A DNA stretch of 64,000 bases, taken from assembly GCF_007829885.1 (NCBI RefSeq), contig NZ_VIWW01000001.1, positions 6,014,001-6,078,000 of the forward strand, written 5' to 3'. Positions 1-8,540 of the stretch are shown piece after piece. Made by a program: the position numbers and the translations under genes. Position 1 is the stretch's first letter, and each line of letters starts with the position of its first letter. The notes under the pieces are model-generated. The model had not been told where the DNA came from, did no database searches, and was given only the letters and a program-made list of their open reading frames with translations. The stretch is from Streptomyces brevispora (GTDB taxonomy: Bacteria > Actinomycetota > Actinomycetes > Streptomycetales > Streptomycetaceae).

Positions 1-1
1 G

Positions 2-244
2 CTGTCGAACGTGCACGTGACCCTCACCGGAGACACCCTCTTCGGCGTGTGCACGGCCAAGATCTCCGGTACCGCGAGCAACGCCAAGTACAACAACGCC
101 ACGGGTGAGCTGTCCATCACCAACGGCGCCGGTCTCACCGTCTCAGGCGTGAGCAACTGCGCCTCGCTGATGAACAACGGTGACGCCGCCAAGTTCTCGG
201 CCGTCTACAAGGTGGCCAAGCCCCTCACCGTCACCTCCCCGTGA
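2..244 (+). CDS. C-terminal part of a secreted protein of unknown function (5' end outside window)
   Basis: The frame is open from the first bases of the window to the TGA at 242-244, so this is the last 80 or so residues of a longer protein. The visible part is rich in Gly, Ser, Thr and Asn with alternating hydrophobic residues, as in an extracellular beta-sandwich, and holds two cysteines (in FGVCTAK and VSNCASL) that could form a disulfide. The next two genes downstream also encode exported proteins, so it probably belongs to the same secreted-protein group ahead of the mce operon. No catalytic motif is visible and I assign no function. Confidence 0.7.
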   Translation: MSNVHVTLTGDTLFGVCTAKISGTASNAKYNNATGELSITNGAGLTVSGVSNCASLMNNGDAAKFSAVYKVAKPLTVTSP

Positions 245-376
245 TCCGGTAGTCGTCCCGATGGCCGCGGGCTGCGTGCCGGAGTCGTCTCCTCCGGCGC
301 GCAGCCCCCGTCCGGATCGGGACGCGTGCGTTTTCCCAGATGACCAGTCAGCTCCGATACGACGGCAGGTTCCGAG

Positions 377-1846
377 ATGATCTTCAGGGCGCTCCGCACC
401 CGGCGTACGGCGCAGGCCGGCGCGGTCGGTGTCGTGGCACTTCTGGCCGGACTCATGCCTGGATCGGGGGTGGCGAGTGACACCCGTGTGATCGACGCCG
501 ACATCGGGTACACCTGCGCATTCGGCTCCGGGGCCCGGCAGGTCGCGGTGAACGTCTCCGCTGAGTTCCCGACGAGTTCCCCGGTCGGCACCGCGGTCCG
601 GCCCGAACAGGTGCGGCTCGGCCTCACCCTCCCGCACGCGGCACTGACGGAGCTACCCGCCGACGGCACCGCGCAGGTGTCGGGTTCCGCCCGGCTGGCG
701 ACGGCGGTGACGCAGAACGGGACCCCGACCGATGTGATGTGGCAGCAACTCGCCGTCGAGGAGGTCTCCGCGGCCCCCGACGAGGACGTGGTGATCGAGG
801 CGGCCGGCGAGGTGCCGACCGTGACCCCGCGTTCCGCGGGTGACATGGTCTTCACCGCCGGAGCTCTGGATCTCGATCTGGTGCTGCGGTCCGGCGACAC
901 GACGGCGCCGGACCCCGTGGTCGTCTCGCTCTCCTGCACCGTCGACCCCGACCAGCAGCCGGAACTGGGCACGGTCAGGGTGCCGGCCCCGATCGGCGAG
1001 GCACCGGACCCGCTGGCCACGCCGGGCGGACCGGGACCGGCCGTACGCGAGCGCGCCGCGGCGCCCGTTGACCCGTCGGTCGCCGGGGCGGGGGACTACG
1101 ACCCGCCGGTGCCCGCGGACTGCACCCTCATCTACGGTCCCGTCGAGACCCCGGCGCGTGGGGCCCACGGCTATATGGCCGGGTACTCCAACGTGAACAA
1201 GCAGAAGGCCGCCATGGTCTTCAAGGATCCGGGCCACCTGAGACTCCAGCTGAACTCTGCCACCGCCGCGTACATGTGTCCCGAAGGCAAGAGCCTGACA
1301 TGGCTCAAGTCCGAGGCGACACTCGACTACGACGGCAAGCCCCAGATGCCTCCGGCCACGTCCACGTTTCTGACCTTCGGCTTCATGCCGACCACGGCCA
1401 CGCTCGAACTCGAACTCACCGAGCCCGCCCGTATCGACACCCTCGCCGAAGGGCCGGACCCGGTCACCAGGCGGCGCCCCGAAACCACCACCTCGACGCA
1501 GGAGATGAACCTGCGGCTGTACGACGTGAAGGTGAACGGGACCCCGCTGGACGTCGGCCCGGCGTGCCGCACCGTCCGGCCCGTGAAGCTCGTCCTGACC
1601 GGAAAGGGCTCCACGGGAAGGAATCCGGCGACGGAGGGCTACACCGTCAAGACCGGTGGTGCCCTCACCGGATTCGCGGACATCCCCGCATTCTCCGGCT
1701 GTGGGGCCACGGAGGACCTGGACAACGTCTTCACCGCTGCCGTCTCCGGAAAAGGCAACTTCACCAAGATGATGCAGGGCGCCCTGTGCGTGGACGAGGT
1801 ACCGCTCAACTGCCCCGAGCCCCCCAGGCCCCTTCCGGAACGCTGA
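377..1846 (+). CDS. Exported protein of unknown function, DUF6801-like N-terminal domain
   Basis: 489 aa. Residues about 12-34 form a hydrophobic export signal behind a basic start, followed by a mature domain of about 170 residues beginning near IGYTCAFGSG. That type of segment is common in actinobacterial secreted proteins and resembles the family named DUF6801; this family name is from memory and not checked. A Pro/Ala-rich linker leads into a second Cys-containing beta-rich domain (about residues 240-470). No enzyme motif is visible. ATG at 377 follows a GGTTCCGAG stretch. The gene sits in line with two other secreted-protein genes. A cell-envelope role next to the mce operon is inference. 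Confidence 0.75.
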   Translation: MIFRALRTRRTAQAGAVGVVALLAGLMPGSGVASDTRVIDADIGYTCAFGSGARQVAVNVSAEFPTSSPVGTAVRPEQVRLGLTLPHAALTELPADGTAQVSGSARLATAVTQNGTPTDVMWQQLAVEEVSAAPDEDVVIEAAGEVPTVTPRSAGDMVFTAGALDLDLVLRSGDTTAPDPVVVSLSCTVDPDQQPELGTVRVPAPIGEAPDPLATPGGPGPAVRERAAAPVDPSVAGAGDYDPPVPADCTLIYGPVETPARGAHGYMAGYSNVNKQKAAMVFKDPGHLRLQLNSATAAYMCPEGKSLTWLKSEATLDYDGKPQMPPATSTFLTFGFMPTTATLELELTEPARIDTLAEGPDPVTRRRPETTTSTQEMNLRLYDVKVNGTPLDVGPACRTVRPVKLVLTGKGSTGRNPATEGYTVKTGGALTGFADIPAFSGCGATEDLDNVFTAAVSGKGNFTKMMQGALCVDEVPLNCPEPPRPLPER

Positions 1847-1899
1847 ACCGACCGAACCACCCGCCCGTTTCACCACCCTCAAGAAAGGCCGGACGTTCA

Positions 1900-2859
1900 A
1901 TGAGCGCTGCCCCGAAACTCTTCAGACCCGCTCTTCTCGGCGCGCTGGTGGCCGTGGCCGTCGGCATTCCGCTGAGCACCTCGCCCGCGAGTGCCGCCTC
2001 CGCCCAGGCGATGAACGGCAACTGGGCGCCCTTCAACCGGTGCCCGGTCGACGACCCGGCCATGCTGGCAGCGGACGGCTCGGTGAACATCGCGATCTGT
2101 GTGGCCTCGCACTCCGCGAGCGGGGCCATCAAGCTCGGCAACACCGAGGCGACGACCGGTGCGAACGATCTCCAGTTCGGCGTGGTCCGCAACGCGCAGA
2201 CGGGTGAGTCCAAGATCGTGGCGCCCGCCGGCGGGGCGATCGTCGGAGACCCGGCGGACATCCCCGGCGGCCTGCTCGGGCTCATGTGCCCCAGCGGCGT
2301 GCCCGTGGTCTCCGGAATCTGCAACCAGTTGGCGGACAACACCCTCAACCGGGTAATCGCCACGGTCGAGTCGGCGGGCACTCCTGCCAACTTCGATCTG
2401 ACCGCGGGCATGCAGAGCGGCAAGACGATCGTGGACATTCCGGTCCGGATCCATCTGCAGAACCCGTTCCTCGGCTCCAAGTGCTACATCGGCACCACCT
2501 CCAACCCGGTCGTGCTGCGTCCGCAGAACGTCACGGTGCCGGCGTTCGGCAACCAGCGCTTCGACGCCAACGGCGCCGCGAACACCCGGGGTGCGCTGAA
2601 CCGGGTCGCGCTGACCGGTAACTCCCAGGGGGACAGCGCCTTCGCCGTCCCCGGGGTGAGCGGCTGCGGTCCCCTGACGCTCGGCGAGCTGAACTGGGCG
2701 GTCAACCTGAAGACGTCGCTGCCGTCGGCGGCCGGGAAGAACCACCTGGTGCTGAACGACACCGCCACCTACACGGCGGGCCTGGCGACTCCGGGCAGTT
2801 CCGCGCCCCACGCCGGCCAGGCGCTGTCGGACAACTGGCACCTGGGTGTGGCCCAGTAG
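1900..2859 (+). CDS. Secreted protein of unknown function
   Basis: 319 aa. The frame stays open further upstream, but ATG at 1900 is chosen because it is preceded by an AAGAAAGG ribosome site and begins a clear signal peptide (PALLGALVAVAVGIPLSTS, cleavage probably after ASAAS-A). The mature part has spaced cysteines (NRCPVDD, AICVAS, LMCPSG, GICNQ, SKCYIG, SGCGPL), suggesting a disulfide-stabilised extracellular fold. It starts 53 bp after the previous gene and is followed by a strong hairpin, so the three secreted-protein genes likely form one transcription unit. Function not recognised. Confidence 0.8.
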   Translation: MSAAPKLFRPALLGALVAVAVGIPLSTSPASAASAQAMNGNWAPFNRCPVDDPAMLAADGSVNIAICVASHSASGAIKLGNTEATTGANDLQFGVVRNAQTGESKIVAPAGGAIVGDPADIPGGLLGLMCPSGVPVVSGICNQLADNTLNRVIATVESAGTPANFDLTAGMQSGKTIVDIPVRIHLQNPFLGSKCYIGTTSNPVVLRPQNVTVPAFGNQRFDANGAANTRGALNRVALTGNSQGDSAFAVPGVSGCGPLTLGELNWAVNLKTSLPSAAGKNHLVLNDTATYTAGLATPGSSAPHAGQALSDNWHLGVAQ

Positions 2860-2906
2860 GTCCAGCGGTGACACCCGTGTCCGTTCAGTGAAGTGTGCTC
2901 ATTCCT

Positions 2907-2942
2907 CCGCCCCGCCCGGATCTTCTTCTCCGGGCGGGGCGG
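2907..2942 (+). terminator. Perfect 14-bp hairpin terminator
   Basis: Arms 2907-2920 (CCGCCCCGCCCGGA) and 2929-2942 are perfect reverse complements around an 8-nt TCTTCTTC loop, 47 bp after the preceding stop codon. There is no long U-tract, as is usual for Streptomyces. It separates the secreted-protein genes from the mce leader. Confidence 0.85.
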
Positions 2943-3542
2943 ATGTACGCGTAAGTGAGTAGCGCGCAGGCCGAGGAACATGCCGCAAGGGCTCACTTTT
3001 CGATAGCCGCCGCTGTCCTCCTGCTCACTTCTCTACAAATTGAGCTCGGCTGTCGATTGCTGATAAAAAAGTTCAGGAAACGCTATTGCGGAGGCAGGTT
3101 ACCGAGCCGTAGCGTCCCGGGTGAGCAGCATGGAAACGCGTCCGTAACTGCTCGTGCGACGCACGTGGAGTCCAGGTCGCGCCCCCCTTGGACTGGATTC
3201 CGCACCGGGAATGCCGCAGCCCCGAAGCCCCTGTCCAGGGGTGGCGCTCCCGCTGTCGGGGCCCTTCGGCTCCGGCCCCCATGGAGCGGGGGGACCCCGG
3301 CTCGCACGCCGGAGATCTTGCGCAGATTCCGACAAAGCCCGGGAGCGGCTTTGTCACTCGGTGACAAGTGATCCACGCCGAGCACCTGGTTCGTCGATTT
3401 CCGCTGTTCAACGGCTTGTCCTGGCGGTTTCGGCGGACATAACGTGCGCCTCCTGGTGCATGTGTGACGAGCCGCCATTGGATTTCTCAGAGCCGGAGCG
3501 CTGACAGATGACTTCGTTCACCGACACGTCGAGGGAGGGCCG
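2943..3542 (+). promoter_or_regulatory. Long upstream region of the mce operon
   Basis: About 600 bp without a convincing gene. The part near 3000-3090 is unusually AT-rich for this genome (runs such as GATAAAAAAGTTC), which fits a promoter or protein-binding region. Short open frames here have poor codon bias and no ribosome sites. Two overlapping dyads at 3331-3367 are described separately. The first mce-operon gene follows with a GGGAGGG ribosome site. Confidence 0.5.
3331..3367. promoter_or_regulatory. Overlapping dyads in the mce leader (operator or switching hairpins)
   Basis: Dyad A: GACAAAGCC (3331-3339) and GGCTTTGTC (3347-3355), perfect, 7-nt loop. Dyad B: TTGTCAC (3351-3357), TCG spacer, GTGACAA (3361-3367), perfect. 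They share bases 3351-3355 (TTGTC), so as RNA they could not both form. Dyad B also looks like a typical operator palindrome for a TetR- or GntR-type repressor. It lies about 175 bp before the first mce-operon start. Confidence 0.5.
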
Positions 3543-4538
3543 ATGGGAATCGAAGTAGTGGTTGAAGGCCTTACGAAATCCTTCGGTAAGCAGAACATCT
3601 GGCAGGACGTCAGCCTCACCCTGCCCGCCGGCGAAGTGAGCGTGATGCTCGGTCCTTCCGGCACCGGAAAGACCGTCTTCCTGAAATCCCTCATCGGTCT
3701 GCTCAAGCCGGAGCAGGGGCGCGTGCTCATCAACGGCGTCGACATGGTGAACAGCTCCGAGCGAAAGATCATGGAGACCCGGAAGCTCTTCGGTCTCATG
3801 TTCCAGGACGGTGCGCTCTTCGGATCGATGTCCCTCTTCGACAACATCGCTTTTCCCTTGCGTGAACACACCCGCAAGAAGGAATCGGAAATCCGCCGGA
3901 TCGTCATGGAGCGGATCGATATCGTCGGCCTTCTCGGTGACGAGGACAAACTGCCCGGCGAGATATCCGGCGGTATGCGCAAACGGGCCGGCCTGGCCCG
4001 CGCGCTCGTCCTGGACCCGCAGATCATTCTCTGCGACGAGCCGGACTCCGGACTCGACCCGGTCCGCACCGCCTACATCTCCCAGCTGCTCATCGATCTC
4101 AACGCGCAGATCGACGCGACGATGCTGATCGTCACCCACAACCTCGACATCGCGGCCACCGTCCCGGACAACATGGGCATGCTCTTCTGCCGCAACCTCG
4201 TCACCTTCGGGCCGCGCGAGGTGCTGCTGACCAGTGATCTGCCTGTCGTCTCCCAGTTCCTCTCCGGCCGCCGCGAAGGACCCATCGGCATGTCCGAGGA
4301 GAAGGACGCCGCCACACTCGCCGCCGAGGAGGTCAACGGCTACGGGCAGGGCATCAGTTCCGCCAACGCCGTGCGCACCGTCGTACCGCAGCTGGAGCCC
4401 TCGCCGGGCCTGCCCGTACGCCAGGGCGCGCTGCGCCGCCGGGAGCGGGTCATGTCGATGATGGGGCAGCTGCCGGAGGCCGCCCGTACGGCCATCCTGA
4501 ACAGCTACAGCCCGGCCGCCGGCGGTGGACGCCCGTGA
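3543..4538 (+). CDS. mceG: Mce-transporter ATPase (Mkl/MceG type)
   Basis: 331 aa, cytoplasmic ABC ATPase that powers the YrbE/Mce lipid importer. Walker A GPSGTGKT at 37-44, Q-loop Q88, signature ISGGM at 141-145, Walker B IILCDEP at 161-167, and the H-loop VTHN follow in order. The tail of roughly 80 residues past the ATPase core is typical of Mce-linked ATPases and is thought to contact the permease. ATG at 3543 follows GGGAGGG. The stop overlaps the next start (GTGA), so translation is coupled. Unlike mycobacteria, where this ATPase is often encoded apart, it heads the operon here. Confidence 0.93.
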   Translation: MGIEVVVEGLTKSFGKQNIWQDVSLTLPAGEVSVMLGPSGTGKTVFLKSLIGLLKPEQGRVLINGVDMVNSSERKIMETRKLFGLMFQDGALFGSMSLFDNIAFPLREHTRKKESEIRRIVMERIDIVGLLGDEDKLPGEISGGMRKRAGLARALVLDPQIILCDEPDSGLDPVRTAYISQLLIDLNAQIDATMLIVTHNLDIAATVPDNMGMLFCRNLVTFGPREVLLTSDLPVVSQFLSGRREGPIGMSEEKDAATLAAEEVNGYGQGISSANAVRTVVPQLEPSPGLPVRQGALRRRERVMSMMGQLPEAARTAILNSYSPAAGGGRP

Positions 4539-5395
4539 CCGCCCCCATGCCGGTGCGGCCCCCCGATCCGCCGATGGACCGGGTGCCGGAGAAGGCGCCC
4601 GAGAAGGCGCCCGAACAGAGACGCCCGACCCGGCTGCTCGCCCCGCTGCGCGAGACGGGAAGGCTCTTCACCCTCGCCGGGACCGTGTGCCGCGAGACCT
4701 TCCGTCGGCCCTTCCAGGTACGGGAGTTCATCGAACAGTTCTGGTTCGTCGCCAGCGTCACCATCCTGCCCGCCGCCCTCGTCTCCATCCCGTTCGGCGC
4801 GGTCATCGCCCTCCAGGTCGGCTCCCTCACCCAGCAGCTCGGCGCCCAGTCGTTCACCGGCGGCGCCAGCGTCCTCGCCGTCATCCAGCAGGCCAGCCCG
4901 ATCATCGTGGCGCTGCTGGTCTCCGGGGCCGCCGGCTCGGCCATCTGTGCCGACCTCGGATCGCGCAAGATCCGTGAGGAACTCGACGCGATGGAGGTCA
5001 TGGGCGTCTCGCCCGTCCAGCGCCTCGTCGTCCCGCGGGTGCTGGCCACCATGCTGGTAGCCGTCCTGCTGAACGGACTGGTCTCCGTCGTCGGCACCCT
5101 CGGCGGCTACTTCTTCAACGTGATCCTCCAGCACGGCACCCCCGGCGCCTATCTGTCCAGCTTCTCCGCGCTGGCCCAGCTGCCCGACCTGTACATCAGC
5201 GAGATCAAGGCCCTGATCTTCGGCTTCATCGCGGGCATCGTCGCCGCCTACCGCGGCCTCAACCCGCGCGGCGGACCGAAGGGCGTCGGGGACGCGGTCA
5301 ACCAGTCCGTCGTCATCACCTTCATGCTGCTGTTCTTCGTGAACATGATCCTCACGGCGATCTACCTCCAGATCGTCCCCGCGAAGGGGAGCTGA
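4535..5395 (+). CDS. yrbE1A: YrbE-family permease, first subunit (MlaE-like)
   Basis: 286 aa integral membrane permease of the Mce system. A basic, proline-rich N-terminus of about 40 residues precedes an amphipathic segment and five or so hydrophobic helices. The conserved stretch LRKIREELDAMEVMGVSP-like (EELDAMEVMGVSPVQRLVVP) is the ATPase-coupling loop of MlaE/YrbE proteins. GTG start at 4535 shares GTGA with the preceding stop. It would pair with the second YrbE protein as a heterodimer. Confidence 0.92.
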   Translation: MTAPMPVRPPDPPMDRVPEKAPEKAPEQRRPTRLLAPLRETGRLFTLAGTVCRETFRRPFQVREFIEQFWFVASVTILPAALVSIPFGAVIALQVGSLTQQLGAQSFTGGASVLAVIQQASPIIVALLVSGAAGSAICADLGSRKIREELDAMEVMGVSPVQRLVVPRVLATMLVAVLLNGLVSVVGTLGGYFFNVILQHGTPGAYLSSFSALAQLPDLYISEIKALIFGFIAGIVAAYRGLNPRGGPKGVGDAVNQSVVITFMLLFFVNMILTAIYLQIVPAKGS

Positions 5396-5398
5396 CCG

Positions 5399-6202
5399 AT
5401 GTCGATGCTCAGCTGGCTCGACCGATCCGGTGACCAACTCACCTTCTACGTACGGGCATTGTTCTGGATCCCCAGGACCCTGCGCCGCTATCTCAGGGAA
5501 GTGCAGCGGCTCCTCGCCGAAGTCGCCTTCGGCAGCGGCGGCCTCGGTGTCGTCGGCGGCACCATCGGCGTCATGATCGCGATGACGCTGGCCACCGGCA
5601 CGGTCGTCGGCCTCCAGGGGTACGCGGCGCTCAACCAGATCGGCACCGCCGCCTTCACCGGGTTCATCTCCGCCTACTTCAACACCCGGGAGATCGCCCC
5701 GCTCGTCGCCGGACTCGCGCTCTCCGCGACCGTGGGAGCGGGCTTCACCGCCCAGCTCGGCGCCATGCGGATCAACGAGGAGATCGACGGCCTCGAGGCG
5801 ATGGGCGTGCGGTCCATGCCCTACCTCGTCACCACCCGCATCATCGCCGGGGTCGTCGCCATCATCCCGCTCTACGCGATCGGGCTGCTCTCCTCGTACG
5901 TCTCCTCCCGTTACGTCACCGTCCTGTTCAACGGGCAGTCGGCCGGCACCTACGACCACTACTTCAACCTCTTCCTGTCCCCGCAGGACGTGCTGCTGTC
6001 GGTGCTCAAAGTGCTGATCTTCAGCGTGATGGTGATCCTCGCGCACTGCTACTACGGCTTCCACGCCACCGGCGGACCCGCCGGCGTGGGGGTGGCGGTC
6101 GGCCGGTCGGTGCGCAACGCGATCGTGCTGATCAGCGTCACCGACTTCTTCCTCTCGCTCGCCATCTGGGGCGCCACGACGACGGTGAAGGTGGCCGGCT
6201 GA
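5399..6202 (+). CDS. yrbE1B: YrbE-family permease, second subunit (MlaE-like)
   Basis: 267 aa integral membrane protein, paralogue of the preceding permease. It shows the coupling loop NEEIDGLEAMGVRSMPYLVT and a Gly-rich FTAQLGAMR segment, with several membrane helices to the C-terminus. ATG lies 3 bp after the previous stop, and its own TGA overlaps the next ATG by one base (TGATG). The two YrbE proteins are expected to form the transmembrane core under the Mce proteins. Confidence 0.92.
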   Translation: MSMLSWLDRSGDQLTFYVRALFWIPRTLRRYLREVQRLLAEVAFGSGGLGVVGGTIGVMIAMTLATGTVVGLQGYAALNQIGTAAFTGFISAYFNTREIAPLVAGLALSATVGAGFTAQLGAMRINEEIDGLEAMGVRSMPYLVTTRIIAGVVAIIPLYAIGLLSSYVSSRYVTVLFNGQSAGTYDHYFNLFLSPQDVLLSVLKVLIFSVMVILAHCYYGFHATGGPAGVGVAVGRSVRNAIVLISVTDFFLSLAIWGATTTVKVAG

Positions 6203-7512
6203 TGAATACCCGGACCACGACCACCCGCCGCAGACTCGCCGGAGTGGCCCTCCTGCTCGTGCCCGCCGTACTCATCTGGGTGTCGGTAGCCGTGTACAAC
6301 AAGGACTTCACCGACGACGCGACCGTGACGGTACGGACCGGAAGCGTCGGCAACGAGATGCACGACAACGCCGACGTGAAGCTGCGCGGAGTCGTCATCG
6401 GGCAGGTCCGCGGCATCGCGGCCGACGGCGAGGGAGCCCGCCTCACCCTCGCGATCAAGCCCGGCCAGCTCGACCGCATCCCGGCCGACGTCACCGCCCA
6501 GATGCTGCCCACCACCCTGTTCGGCGAACGGTTCGTGGCACTCGTACCGCCCGCGGTGCCCTCCGCGCGGACGCTGCGGGCCGGAGCCGTCATCCCGCAG
6601 GACCGCTCCAGCAACGCCATCGAGCTGGAAGAGGTCCTCGACAACGTCCTGCCACTGCTGACCGCCGTGCAGCCGGAGAAGCTCTCCGCCACCCTCAACG
6701 CGGTCTCCCAGGCACTCCAGGGGCGCGGCGAGAAGCTCGGCGACACCCTCGTCAGGCTCGACGCGCACCTCCAGAAGTTCAACCCCCAACTCCCCACGCT
6801 CAACGCCGACATCAAGGAACTCGTCAAGGTGAGCAGGGTGTACGGGGACGCCGCACCGGACGTCCTGGACGCGCTCACCGACTTCACCACCACCAGCGGC
6901 ACCCTCGCCGACCAGCAGGCGGAACTCGCCGACCTCTACGGCTCCACGACCGCTTCCGCGCAGGACCTCACGACGTTCCTCCAGGAGAACAAGGACAACC
7001 TGATCCGGCTCTCCGCCACGGGCAGGCCGACGCTGGAACTCCTCGCGAAGTACTCCGACGAATTCCCCTGCACGCTGCGGACGGTGACCGGATTCGTCCG
7101 GGCGATGGACAAGGCGCTCGGCAAGGGCACCGGACAGCCGGGTCTCCACGTCACCGTCAAGTCGGTGAAGTCCAAGGGCAAGTACGTGCCCGGCAAGGAC
7201 ACCCCGGTCTACGACGCGACCGGCGGACCGCACTGCTACTCCGTGCCCTACGTCGGTACGGACGCGCCGACGGCCGCCGGACGCGTTTCCGCGTTGCCGC
7301 CGCTCGGCGACGAGGCGGAAGCCGACCAGCAGGCCGGCACCGGTCCCGAGGCCACGGACACCTCCCTCGGCATGCCCAACTCCCCGCAGGAGAGCCGGCT
7401 CGTCAACGAGCTGGTCGCTCCCTCACTGAAAGTCCAGCCGCAGACCCTGCCCGACTGGAGCAGCGTGCTCATCGGTCCGGCCTTCCGCGGTGCGGAGGTG
7501 AAGCTCAAGTGA
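6202..7512 (+). CDS. mceA: Mce-family protein, first of six (MceA position)
   Basis: 436 aa, membrane-anchored extracytoplasmic lipid-binding subunit. N-terminal anchor helix at about residues 12-32, then an MCE domain from about residue 40 to 120 (NADVKLRGVVIGQVRGI is the conserved core), followed by a long helical region that in this family builds the shuttle tube. Cysteines in EFPCTLR and PHCYSVP lie in the C-terminal third, as in other MceA proteins. ATG overlaps the yrbE stop by one base and the gene ends in a GTGA overlap. Confidence 0.9.
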   Translation: MNTRTTTTRRRLAGVALLLVPAVLIWVSVAVYNKDFTDDATVTVRTGSVGNEMHDNADVKLRGVVIGQVRGIAADGEGARLTLAIKPGQLDRIPADVTAQMLPTTLFGERFVALVPPAVPSARTLRAGAVIPQDRSSNAIELEEVLDNVLPLLTAVQPEKLSATLNAVSQALQGRGEKLGDTLVRLDAHLQKFNPQLPTLNADIKELVKVSRVYGDAAPDVLDALTDFTTTSGTLADQQAELADLYGSTTASAQDLTTFLQENKDNLIRLSATGRPTLELLAKYSDEFPCTLRTVTGFVRAMDKALGKGTGQPGLHVTVKSVKSKGKYVPGKDTPVYDATGGPHCYSVPYVGTDAPTAAGRVSALPPLGDEAEADQQAGTGPEATDTSLGMPNSPQESRLVNELVAPSLKVQPQTLPDWSSVLIGPAFRGAEVKLK

Positions 7513-8540
7513 AGCGCCGCTCCCTCGCGGGACCGCTCGCGAAATCGATCGTCTTCATCCTGGTGACCGTCCTGGCCACCACCGTCCTGGGGCTGTCCAT
7601 CGCCAACACCGGGGTGGGTGACACCACCACCTACAAGGCGAGGTTCACCGACGCCACCGGGCTGATCGTCGGCGACAGCGTACGGATCGCCGGCGTCAAG
7701 GTCGGCCAGGTCGAGTCCATCAAGGTGGCCGACAAGCGTCTCGCCGAGGTCGGCTTCGCCGTCCGCAAGGGACGCAGCCTCCCCGCCTCGGTGACCGCCT
7801 CGATCAAGTACCTCAACATGGTCGGCCAGCGCTACATCGATCTCGACCAGGGCACCGGACCGGTCGGCAGGAGCTTCGACGCCGGAGCGACCATACCGCT
7901 CTCGCGCACCACACCGGCGCTCGACCTGACCCAGCTCTTCAACGGCTTCCAGCCGCTCTTCGAAGGGCTGTCACCGCCCGACGTCAACCAGCTCGCCGGC
8001 TCCATCGTCCAGGTGCTCCAGGGCGAGGGCGGCACCGTCGACAGCATCCTCCAGCACGTCGGCTCACTGACCACCACGGTCGCGGCCAAGGACAAGGTGA
8101 TCGGTGAGGTGATCAAGAACCTCAACACGGTCCTCAAGACCGTGAACGACCGGGAGGCCGGCTTCAACGACCTCGTCGACACGCTCCAGAAGCTCGTCAC
8201 GGGCTTCTCCGGCGACCGCAAACCGCTCGGACAGGCGGTCACCGCGATGGGCGCGCTCACCACCGTCACCGCCGATCTGCTCCAGGACGGCCGCAAGCCC
8301 CTCAAGGACGACATCAAGCAACTCGGGCGCCTCTCGGACCAGTTGGGCAAGGGCACCCCGCAGATCGAGAACTTCCTGAAGAAGACCCCCGCCAAGATGG
8401 AAGCGATCGGCCGCCTCGCCTCGTACGGCTCCTGGCTCAACCTCTACCTCTGCGAGGCCAAGGTCAGCGGTGTGAGCACCGAGGACGGCAGCACGCCGCC
8501 CACCGGCATCGCGATCACCCAGCCGAGGTGCCTGGCATGA
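7509..8540 (+). CDS. mceB: Mce-family protein, second of six (MceB position)
   Basis: 343 aa. N-terminal membrane anchor (about residues 12-32), MCE domain with the typical DSVRIAGVKVGQVESIK core at about 55-75, then a long predicted helical region and a short tail with a single conserved-type cysteine (NLYLCEAKVSG). GTG start at 7509 overlaps the mceA stop. One subunit of the expected heterohexameric Mce tube. Confidence 0.9.
   Translation: MKRRSLAGPLAKSIVFILVTVLATTVLGLSIANTGVGDTTTYKARFTDATGLIVGDSVRIAGVKVGQVESIKVADKRLAEVGFAVRKGRSLPASVTASIKYLNMVGQRYIDLDQGTGPVGRSFDAGATIPLSRTTPALDLTQLFNGFQPLFEGLSPPDVNQLAGSIVQVLQGEGGTVDSILQHVGSLTTTVAAKDKVIGEVIKNLNTVLKTVNDREAGFNDLVDTLQKLVTGFSGDRKPLGQAVTAMGALTTVTADLLQDGRKPLKDDIKQLGRLSDQLGKGTPQIENFLKKTPAKMEAIGRLASYGSWLNLYLCEAKVSGVSTEDGSTPPTGIAITQPRCLA

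Noticed and set aside
2955..3371. 138-codon open frame in the mce leader
   Set aside because: Poor codon bias, no ribosome site, overlaps AT-rich promoter-like DNA and the dyads.
4505..6064. 519-codon open frame on the minus strand across the yrbE genes
   Set aside because: It is antisense to two clear permease genes and its composition (runs of His, Asp, Glu, Gly) is what reverse-strand GC-rich DNA gives.
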